A DNA stretch of 37,770 bases from Yinghuangia elevatio. Lineage in GTDB: Bacteria; Actinomycetota; Actinomycetes; Streptomycetales; Streptomycetaceae. Both the position numbers and the translations under genes were made by a program. The stretch covers positions 1 through 37,770 of the forward strand of contig NZ_JBEZFP010000094.1 of NCBI RefSeq assembly GCF_040649515.1. Direction: 5' to 3'. The notes beneath the pieces are model-generated. The model had not been told where the DNA came from. It saw only the letters and a program-made list of their open reading frames with translations, and did no database searches. Of this stretch, positions 30,848-37,770 are shown in pieces (position 1 is the stretch's first letter; each line of letters starts with the position of its first letter).

Positions 30848-33800
30848 ATGACCAGGAACAACGACGCGACGGTGCCCGGACCGGCGAAGTCGGAGAAGGC
30901 GGACGGCAGGCGTGCCACGAGCGGCGCCCGGGCAGCGGAACGAGATCCTTCCGCCACCACCGAGGAACGGCTGCGCGGCTACCTCACGCGGGTGACCGCG
31001 GACCTGCACCAGGCCCGCGCCCGCCTACGCGACGCGGAGAACGGACGCACCGAGCCCATCGCGATCGTCGGCACCGGCTGCCGCCTGCCCGGCGGCGTGG
31101 CCTCGGCACGGGACCTGTGGCACCTGGTCGTGGAAGGGCGTGACGCCGTCGGCGGATTCCCCGAGGACCGCGGCTGGGACCTCGACGGCCTGTACGACGC
31201 CGACCCCGACCGGCTCGGCACCACCTACACGCGCCACGGCGGATTCCTCTACGACGCCGCCGAGTTCGACGCCGACTTCTTCGGGGTCGCGCCCCGCGAG
31301 GCACTGGCCGCCGACCCCCAGCAGCGCCTGCTCCTGGAAACCGCCTGGGAAGCCCTGGAGGACGCCGGGATCGACCCCGGGAGCCTGCGCGGATCGTCGA
31401 CCGGCGTCTTCGCGGGGGTCGTCGCCCAGGAGTACGCGCCCCGCCTGCACAAGACGACCACCGAGCGCGTCGACGGGTACCTGCTCACCGGCAGCACGAC
31501 GAGCGTCGCCTCCGGGCGCATCTCGTACACCCTCGGTTTCGAGGGGCCCGCGGTGACGGTGGACACCGCCTGCTCCTCGTCGCTGGTGGCCCTGCACCTG
31601 GCCGCGCAGGCCCTGCGCAACGGAGACTGCGAACTCGCCCTCGCGGGCGGCGCGACCGTCATGGCGTCCCCGGGCATATTCGTGGAGTTCGCGCGGCAGC
31701 GCGGTCTCGCGCCGGACGGCCGCTGCAAGGCCTTCGCGAGCGCCGCGGACGGCACCGGATGGGCCGAAGGGGTCGGGCTCGTCGTCCTCGAACGGCTTTC
31801 CGACGCGCGCCGCAACGGCCACCCTGTGCTGGCCGTGCTGCGCGGCAGCGCGATCAACCAGGACGGCACCAGCAGCCAGCTCACCGCCCCGAACGGCCCC
31901 TCGCAGCAGCGGGTCATCCGGCAGGCCCTCGCGAACGCGGGCCTCACCGTCGGCGACGTCGACGTGGTCGAGGCGCACGGCACCGGCACCACTCTCGGCG
32001 ACCCGATCGAGGCACAGGCGCTGCTTGCGACGTACGGCCAGGGGCGCTCCGAGGAACGGCCGGTGTGGCTCGGCTCGTTGAAGTCGAACATCGGCCACAC
32101 GCAGGCCGCGGCAGGTGTCGCGGGTGTCATCAAGATGGTCGAGGCGCTGCGGAACGGCGTCCTGCCGCCGACGCTGCATGTGGACGAGCCGTCGAAGCAC
32201 GTCGACTGGTCGGCGGGCGCGGTACGCCTGCTCACCGAAGCGCGCCCTTGGCCGGAGACCGGGCGCCCGCGCCGGGCCGCGGTCTCGGCGTTCGGCGTCA
32301 GCGGCACCAACGCGCACGTCATCCTGGAACTGCCGGAAGCCGAGGCGGCCGAGCCCGGTCCGACGGCGGTGGGCGAAGCGCCCGCGACGGGCGCGCCGGA
32401 GGCGCCGCACGCGCCGGCCGCGGCGGTCCCGTGGGTGCTCAGCGCCAAGACCACCGGGGCTCTGCGCGCGCAGTCGGGCCGCCTCGCCGCCGCGACGTCC
32501 GCGGCCCCGGAGTCGGTACGCGCGCAGTCCTCGCAGTCCCGCCAGCCGTCGGAGCCCGCTTCGGCTGGCTCCGCCGAGCCGCGGCTCGTGGACGTCGGAT
32601 TCTCGCTCGCCACGACGCGCGCCGCCTTCGCAGAGCGCGCCGTCGTCATCGGTGACCGGGCGGCGCGGGCCGACGCGCTGGCCGCGCTCGCCGCTGGTGA
32701 GGCGTCCGCCCACGCCGTCGTCGGGAAGGCGGATGCCGTCGGCAAGACCGTGTTCGTCTTCCCCGGCCAGGGCTCCCAGTGGGTCGGCATGGCCGCCGAC
32801 CTCTACCGGGAATCGCCGGTGTTCGCCGGGCGGTTCGACGAATGTGCGCTGGCACTGGCGCCGTACACCGACTGGTCCGCGGTCGACGCGCTGATCGGCG
32901 GGGCCGCGGAAGACCTGGCGCGGGTCGATGTGGTGCAACCGCTGCTGTGGGCGGTGCTGGTGTCCCTCGCGGCCGAATGGCAGGCACACGGCGTGACACC
33001 CGATGCGGTCGTCGGCCACTCGCAGGGCGAGATCGCCGCCGCCGTCGTGGCCGGCGGCCTGTCCCTCGGGGACGGAGCCCGCGTCGTCGCATTGCGCAGC
33101 CGGGCCATCCTGGCCCTGTCCGGCAAGGGCGGCATGGCGTCCGTCGCCGAGCCCGAGGCACGCGTGCGCGAACGGATATCCGCCTGGGACGGGCGGATCT
33201 CCGTCGCCGCCGTCAACGGCCCCGGCCAGACCGTCGTGTCCGGAGAGCCCGCGGCGCTCGCGGAACTCGTCGCGGCCGTCGGCGCGGAAGACGTACGGGC
33301 CCGGCTCATCCCCGTCGACTACGCGTCGCACTCCGCCCAGATCGACGGCATCCGGGCCGGGATCGAGGCGGCGCTCGCCCCGATCGCCCCGACCACGGGC
33401 GGCATCCCGTTGTGGTCGACCGTGACGGGTGCGTGGACCGACACCGCGGAGATGGACGCCGCGTACTGGGCCGCCAACCTCCGCGAGACGGTCCGCTTCG
33501 CGGAGGCCACACGAGCACTCGCGGCCGACGGGCACGGCGTGTTCGTGGAGATCAGCCCGCACCCGGTGCTCACCGGCGCGGTCACGGAGACGCTGGAGGA
33601 GGCCGGCATCGCCGCCCCCGTGGTGGTCGGCACGCTGCGGCGCGACCAAGGCGGGCTCCAGCGCCTGCGCACGTCCTTTGCCGAGGCGTGGGTACGCGGC
33701 GTCCCGGTCGACTGGGGCCGCGTCTTCGCCGGCACCGGGGCGGTACGGGTCGGCCTTCCGACGTACCCCTTCCAACGCGAGCGGTTCTGGCTCGACACCG

Positions 33801-36800
33801 GCGAGTACGGACCGCAGGCCGCACAGGCCGGAGCACAGGCCGGGGCGGACCACGCCTTCTGGGACCTCGTCGCGGAACGCGACCCCGAAGGACTGGCCGA
33901 GTCCCTCGGCGGACCCGCACTGGCCGAGCCGCTCGCGGCGGTGCTTCCCGCCCTGTCGTCGTGGTGGGACCGCAAACAGGCGGACGCCGCCGTCGACGCA
34001 TGGCGCCACCGCGTCGTGTGGCGACCAGTGGCCGGAGCCGGAACCGGAGCCGGGGGAGCGGGGCCGACGGGAACCTGGTTGCTGCCGGTCCCCGCTGAAG
34101 CCGATGTCGATGCCGATCTTGCGGGCCGAGCCGACAGCCGCGCCGAGGACCACGAAGGCGGCGGAACCGCGAGCCGAGTCGGCGCGTGGGCCGCGTACCT
34201 CACCGACGTCCTGAGCCGGGCAGGTGCCCAGGTCCTGCGCGTGCCGGTGGCCCGGGACGCCGACCGTGCCGCTCTCGGCACGCTGATCGCCGACGCCCGG
34301 GCGGCAGCAGAAGCGCCCGTCACCGGCGTCCTGTCACTGCTTGCCCTGGGCACCGGGCGGGCCGGCGCCTTCGACGCCGTGCCGTGGGGCGCGGCCGCGA
34401 ACCTCGCGCTCACCCAGGCCCTGGCCGGCACCGGATCCGCGGCCCGCCTGTGGCTCGTCACCAGTGGCGCGGTATCCACCGGGCCGGACGACCCGGTTCG
34501 CTTCCCCGAACACGCGCAGACCTGGGGCTTCGGAGGCATCGTCGGCGCGGAACTGCCGGACACCTGGGGCGGTTTGATCGACCTGTCCGACGACCCGGCA
34601 GCCACTCCGGGCGAGGACCGCCTCCTGGCGGTGCTGGGCGGCACAACCGGTGAGACCGAAGTCGCGTGGCGCCGCACCGGTTGGTGGACGCGCCGCCTCG
34701 TACGCGCCCCCCTGGGCGGCGCCGCCGCGGACTCCCCGTACCGGCCGTCGGGCACTGTCCTGGTCACCGGCGGCACGGGCGCACTCGGCCGCCACATCGC
34801 GCGCTGGCTCGCCGCGCGCGGGGCCGAGGACCTGCTGCTCGTCAGCCGCTCCGGCGAACAGGCCCCAGGAAGCGCCGAGTTCGCAGCCGAATTGGCGCGG
34901 CTCGGTACCCGGGTCGGCTACGCGGCCTGCGATGTGAGCGAGCGCGACTCCCTGGCCGAGGTGTTGGCGGGGATCCCCGCCGAACGCCCGCTCACGGCGG
35001 TCTTCCACACGGCCGCGATCCTCGACGATGCCGTCATCGGCGATCTCACGGTCGCCCAGCTCGACCGCGTCCTGCGCGTGAAGGTCGACGGCGCCCGGCA
35101 CCTCGACGAACTCACCCGCGACCTGGACCTGGCGGCGTTCGTGCTGTTCTCGTCGGTCGCGGGGGTCAGCGGTGTCGCCGGACAGGGGAACTACGCGCCC
35201 GGCAACGCCCACCTCGACGCCCTGGCCGCGCAACGCCGGTCCGCGGGCCTGCCCGCCACGGCGGTCGCCTGGGGCCACTGGGCAGGCGGCGGCATCGCTG
35301 GTCCCGAGGTCGAGGAGCGCTTGGCCCGCCAGGGGCTGACGATGCTCGAACCGGAACTGGCCGTCGAGGCGCTGGGCCGGGTCCTCGACCACGACGAACA
35401 GCACTTGGTGGTCTGCGACATCGACTGGGAACGATTCTTCCGGGGCCGGTCGCACGCGCTGGTGGCCGAGTTGACGGCACGGCCGGCAGGCGCTGCCGCA
35501 CACGCCGACGCCACAGCTGCCGCCGGGGCCGCGACACCGCTGGGTGCGCGGCTCGCCGGACTCGGTGCCGCCGACGGCCGCCGCGCGCTCGTCGACCTGG
35601 TGCGCGCCCAGGCGGCCGTGGCCCTCGGCCACCCGGGTGCCGACGCCGTAGATGCCGCGAAGGCTTTCCGGGACCAGGGATTCGACTCGCTCACCTCGGT
35701 CGAGCTCCGCAACCGCCTCGGTGCCGAGACCGGTCTGCCCCTGCCCGCGACGCTGGTCTTCGACCACCCGACCCCCAACGCCCTGGCCGACTACTTGCTT
35801 GCCGAGATCCTCGGTGGAGAGGCCGACGCCGCGGCGGACCGCGGCAGTGCGGCCCAGGTGGCCCACCGCACCGATGACGACCCCATCGTCGTCGTCGGCA
35901 TGGCATGCCGCCTGCCGGGTGACGTCTCCTCGCCCGCGGACCTTTGGCGCGTGGTCACGGAAGGCATCGACGCCGTGCGGGAGTTCCCGCGCGACCGGGG
36001 CTGGGATGTGGACGGGCTGTACGACCCGGACCCGGACCGCCCCGGGACGTCGTACACGCGCAGCGGCGCCTTTCTCGCCGACGCGACCCGGTTCGACGGT
36101 GCCTTCTTCGGCATCTCGCCGCGCGAGGCCTTGGCGATGGACCCGCAGCAGCGTCTGCTTCTCGAGACCGCGTGGGAGGCGTTCGAGCACGCGGGCATCA
36201 ACGCCCAGTCGCTGACCGGCAGCCGGACGGGTGTCTTCGCGGGGGTCGCCGGAGGCGACTACGCGCTCGGCGTGGACACGGCACAGCAGGGCCTTGAGGG
36301 CTACCTCGGTACGGGCAACGCGGGCAGCGTGCTGTCCGGGCGCATCGCGTACACCTTCGGCTTCGAGGGGCCGGCCGTCACCGTGGACACCGCCTGCTCG
36401 TCCTCCCTGGTGGCGCTGCACCTGGCGGCGCAGTCCCTGCGCACGGGGGAGTGCGACCTCGCCCTCGCCGGCGGCGTGGCGGTGATGTCGTCGCCGACGA
36501 TGTTCGTGGAGTTCTCCCGGCAGCGAGCCCTGTCGGCGGACGGCCGCTGCAAGGCCTTCGCGGGCGCCGCCGACGGCACCGGTTGGGCGGAAGGCGCCGG
36601 ACTACTCCTGGTCGAGCGTCTGTCGGACGCGCAGCGCCTGGGTCACAAGGTGCTTGCGGTGGTGCGGGGTTCGGCGGTGAACCAGGACGGTGCGTCGAAC
36701 GGTCTGACGGCGCCGAACGGTCCGTCGCAGCAGCGGGTGATCCGTCAGGCGCTGGCGAATGCCGGTCTGACCGGGGCCGATGTGGATGCGGTGGAGGCGC

Positions 36801-37770
36801 ACGGCACGGGGACGACGCTGGGCGATCCGATCGAGGCGCAGGCGTTGTTGGCGACATATGGGCAGGGGCGGCCGGACGATCGGCCTTTGTGGCTGGGGTC
36901 GTTGAAGTCGAACATCGGGCATGCGCAGGCCGCCGCGGGGGTGGCGGGTGTGATCAAGATGGTCGAGGCGCTGCGGCACGGGGTGTTGCCGAAGACGCTG
37001 CACGTGGACGAGCCGTCCCCCCATGTGGATTGGTCGGCGGGGCGCGTGGAGCTCCTCACCGAGGCTCGGGAATGGCCCGAGACCGGGCGCCCGCGCCGAG
37101 CCGCCGTGTCCGCGTTCGGGGTGAGCGGCACCAACGCGCACGTCATTCTCGAACTCCCGGAGCAGAGCCCCGCGGAGACGATCGACGTGAGTCGCCCGAC
37201 GGATGGGACGGCAACCGCCGTGGTCCCGTGGGTGGTCAGCGCCAAGTCCCCCGGGGCGCTTCGCGCCCAGGCGGCACGGCTCGCCCGAATCACCGGATCC
37301 GCTTCCGGCCGACCGAGCCCTGCCGACGTCGGATTCGCGCTCGCCACCACGCGCGCTCGGTTCGACGAGCGCGCGGTGCTCGTCGGTGACGGCGCCGAAC
37401 TGCGTTCCGCCCTAGCCGCATTGGCGGATGGCGAGCCGTCGGCCGCGCTGGTCACCGGTTCGGCCGAGGGGGTCGGGAAGGCGGTGTTCGTGTTCCCGGG
37501 GCAGGGGTCGCAGTGGGCGGGTATGGCTGCCGGGTTGCTTGTGGAGTCGGCGGTGTTTGCGGCTCGGTTCGGGGAGTGCGCGAAGGCGTTGGAGCCGTTC
37601 GTGGATTGGTCTCCGGCGGATGTCCTGTTGGACGAGGACGGCGGGTGGTTGGACCGGGTTGATGTGGTGCAGCCTTTGTTGTGGGCGGTGTTGGTGTCGC
37701 TTGCGGAGTTGTGGTCTTCGTTCGGTGTGGTGCCGGATGCTGTGGTGGGTCATTCGCAGGGTGAGATTGC
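30848..37770 (+). CDS. Modular type I polyketide synthase: module 2 and start of module 3 (runs off window)
   Basis: The frame is open from the ATG at 30848 to the window end, about 2307 codons, with no stop. An N-terminal docking helix (EERLRGYLTRVTADLHQARA, about 38-57) precedes the first KS and should pair with the C-terminal docking region of PKS 1. Order: docking (1-65), KS (69-490), AT (635-935), KR (structural part from about 1000, catalytic part 1303-1480), ACP (about 1575-1655), KS (1678-2105), AT (from 2212, incomplete). No DH or ER lies in module 2. It adds the second and third extension units. An AAGG lies about 13 nt before the ATG, and only 46 bases separate it from PKS 1, so the two genes are co-transcribed. 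Confidence 0.97.
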   Translation, partial: MTRNNDATVPGPAKSEKADGRRATSGARAAERDPSATTEERLRGYLTRVTADLHQARARLRDAENGRTEPIAIVGTGCRLPGGVASARDLWHLVVEGRDAVGGFPEDRGWDLDGLYDADPDRLGTTYTRHGGFLYDAAEFDADFFGVAPREALAADPQQRLLLETAWEALEDAGIDPGSLRGSSTGVFAGVVAQEYAPRLHKTTTERVDGYLLTGSTTSVASGRISYTLGFEGPAVTVDTACSSSLVALHLAAQALRNGDCELALAGGATVMASPGIFVEFARQRGLAPDGRCKAFASAADGTGWAEGVGLVVLERLSDARRNGHPVLAVLRGSAINQDGTSSQLTAPNGPSQQRVIRQALANAGLTVGDVDVVEAHGTGTTLGDPIEAQALLATYGQGRSEERPVWLGSLKSNIGHTQAAAGVAGVIKMVEALRNGVLPPTLHVDEPSKHVDWSAGAVRLLTEARPWPETGRPRRAAVSAFGVSGTNAHVILELPEAEAAEPGPTAVGEAPATGAPEAPHAPAAAVPWVLSAKTTGALRAQSGRLAAATSAAPESVRAQSSQSRQPSEPASAGSAEPRLVDVGFSLATTRAAFAERAVVIGDRAARADALAALAAGEASAHAVVGKADAVGKTVFVFPGQGSQWVGMAADLYRESPVFAGRFDECALALAPYTDWSAVDALIGGAAEDLARVDVVQPLLWAVLVSLAAEWQAHGVTPDAVVGHSQGEIAAAVVAGGLSLGDGARVVALRSRAILALSGKGGMASVAEPEARVRERISAWDGRISVAAVNGPGQTVVSGEPAALAELVAAVGAEDVRARLIPVDYASHSAQIDGIRAGIEAALAPIAPTTGGIPLWSTVTGAWTDTAEMDAAYWAANLRETVRFAEATRALAADGHGVFVEISPHPVLTGAVTETLEEAGIAAPVVVGTLRRDQGGLQRLRTSFAEAWVRGVPVDWGRVFAGTGAVRVGLPTYPFQRERFWLDTGEYGPQAAQAGAQAGADHAFWDLVAERDPEGLAESLGGPALAEPLAAVLPALSSWWDRKQADAAVDAWRHRVVWRPVAGAGTGAGGAGPTGTWLLPVPAEADVDADLAGRADSRAEDHEGGGTASRVGAWAAYLTDVLSRAGAQVLRVPVARDADRAALGTLIADARAAAEAPVTGVLSLLALGTGRAGAFDAVPWGAAANLALTQALAGTGSAARLWLVTSGAVSTGPDDPVRFPEHAQTWGFGGIVGAELPDTWGGLIDLSDDPAATPGEDRLLAVLGGTTGETEVAWRRTGWWTRRLVRAPLGGAAADSPYRPSGTVLVTGGTGALGRHIARWLAARGAEDLLLVSRSGEQAPGSAEFAAELARLGTRVGYAACDVSERDSLAEVLAGIPAERPLTAVFHTAAILDDAVIGDLTVAQLDRVLRVKVDGARHLDELTRDLDLAAFVLFSSVAGVSGVAGQGNYAPGNAHLDALAAQRRSAGLPATAVAWGHWAGGGIAGPEVEERLARQGLTMLEPELAVEALGRVLDHDEQHLVVCDIDWERFFRGRSHALVAELTARPAGAAAHADATAAAGAATPLGARLAGLGAADGRRALVDLVRAQAAVALGHPGADAVDAAKAFRDQGFDSLTSVELRNRLGAETGLPLPATLVFDHPTPNALADYLLAEILGGEADAAADRGSAAQVAHRTDDDPIVVVGMACRLPGDVSSPADLWRVVTEGIDAVREFPRDRGWDVDGLYDPDPDRPGTSYTRSGAFLADATRFDGAFFGISPREALAMDPQQRLLLETAWEAFEHAGINAQSLTGSRTGVFAGVAGGDYALGVDTAQQGLEGYLGTGNAGSVLSGRIAYTFGFEGPAVTVDTACSSSLVALHLAAQSLRTGECDLALAGGVAVMSSPTMFVEFSRQRALSADGRCKAFAGAADGTGWAEGAGLLLVERLSDAQRLGHKVLAVVRGSAVNQDGASNGLTAPNGPSQQRVIRQALANAGLTGADVDAVEAHGTGTTLGDPIEAQALLATYGQGRPDDRPLWLGSLKSNIGHAQAAAGVAGVIKMVEALRHGVLPKTLHVDEPSPHVDWSAGRVELLTEAREWPETGRPRRAAVSAFGVSGTNAHVILELPEQSPAETIDVSRPTDGTATAVVPWVVSAKSPGALRAQAARLARITGSASGRPSPADVGFALATTRARFDERAVLVGDGAELRSALAALADGEPSAALVTGSAEGVGKAVFVFPGQGSQWAGMAAGLLVESAVFAARFGECAKALEPFVDWSPADVLLDEDGGWLDRVDVVQPLLWAVLVSLAELWSSFGVVPDAVVGHSQGEI
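31052..35813 (+). other. PKS module 2: KS-AT(methylmalonyl)-KR-ACP
   Basis: The KS has TACSSS (C242), HGTGTTLGDPIEAQ and NIGHTQAAAG. The AT has RVDVVQ, GHSQGE (S725) and YASH (825-828), so methylmalonyl-CoA. The KR has TGGTGALG (T1307), ILDD (LDD at 1392-1394, B-type) and GNYAPGN (Y1449), so it should be active and give a D-configured beta-hydroxyl. ACP serine S1614 (GFDSLTSVELRNR). A DH-less linker with FWDLVAERDPEGLAESL leads directly into the KR. Confidence 0.92.
35879..37770 (+). other. PKS module 3 (partial): KS-AT, probably methylmalonyl
   Basis: The KS is complete: GMACRLPG, TACSSS (C1850), HGTGTTLGDPIEAQ, NIGHAQAAAG. The AT is present from VFVFPGQGSQW to GHSQGEI, where the window stops. 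RVDVVQPLLW favours methylmalonyl-CoA, but the decisive YASH/HAFH site lies outside. Codon choice is mosaic: about 36615-37035 and about 37470-37770 use many G- and T-ending codons (ttg, ggt, gat, cat, ttt), unlike the C-rich flanks. Confidence 0.9.

Noticed and set aside
31025..34153. 1042-residue open frame on the minus strand opposite PKS 2
   Set aside because: Same reason: it lies opposite intact KS, AT and linker sequence and has shadow-type composition.

Overview
The window comes from a very GC-rich actinomycete, most likely Streptomyces or a close relative. Supporting signs are the strong G/C bias at third codon positions, GTG starts behind purine-rich ribosome binding sites, two TTA (bldA-type) codons in a regulator, an actinobacterial Cys-ending leader peptide, and the left edge of a modular type I polyketide synthase (PKS) cluster that runs off the right end.

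Left part (1-10.1 kb) is a patchwork of short accessory and housekeeping-like units. It holds a decayed CaiB/BaiF CoA-transferase; a SigE-family ECF sigma factor translationally coupled to a single-pass membrane protein (candidate anti-sigma); a PPOX/F420-type flavin-fold enzyme; a transglutaminase-like Cys-His-Asp protein; a TetR regulator divergent from a SAM methyltransferase with two tandem operators between them; a divergent NAD-dependent DNA ligase; a tiny exported protein; a PAP2-like membrane protein; and an exported peptidoglycan-binding protein.

Middle part (10.1-17.8 kb) holds a DHA2-type drug efflux pump with its own divergent TetR repressor, then a tightly coupled four-gene oligopeptide-type ABC transporter operon on the minus strand: binding lipoprotein, two permeases and a double ATPase. 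Every junction in the operon is a 4-nt overlap.

Right part (17.8-37.77 kb) is the PKS cluster edge. A 1002-residue LAL/MalT-type LuxR regulator carries two TTA codons and is preceded by a leader-peptide ORF, a GC stem-loop and repeat elements. PKS 1 has a KSQ-type loading module (methylmalonyl AT, so a propionyl starter) and module 1 (KS-AT(malonyl)-DH-KR-ACP). PKS 2, cut by the window end, has module 2 (KS-AT(methylmalonyl)-KR-ACP) and the start of module 3 (KS-AT). Docking segments at the PKS 1 C-terminus and PKS 2 N-terminus fit a head-to-tail assembly line.

The most interesting regulatory signal is a triple GGGG-box array with identical 10/11-bp spacing, found in the same orientation upstream of both the ABC operon and the first PKS gene. 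It resembles the GGGGA-type boxes of MalT, the prototype of the LAL family. It suggests that the LAL regulator controls both, tying the transporter operon to the polyketide pathway.
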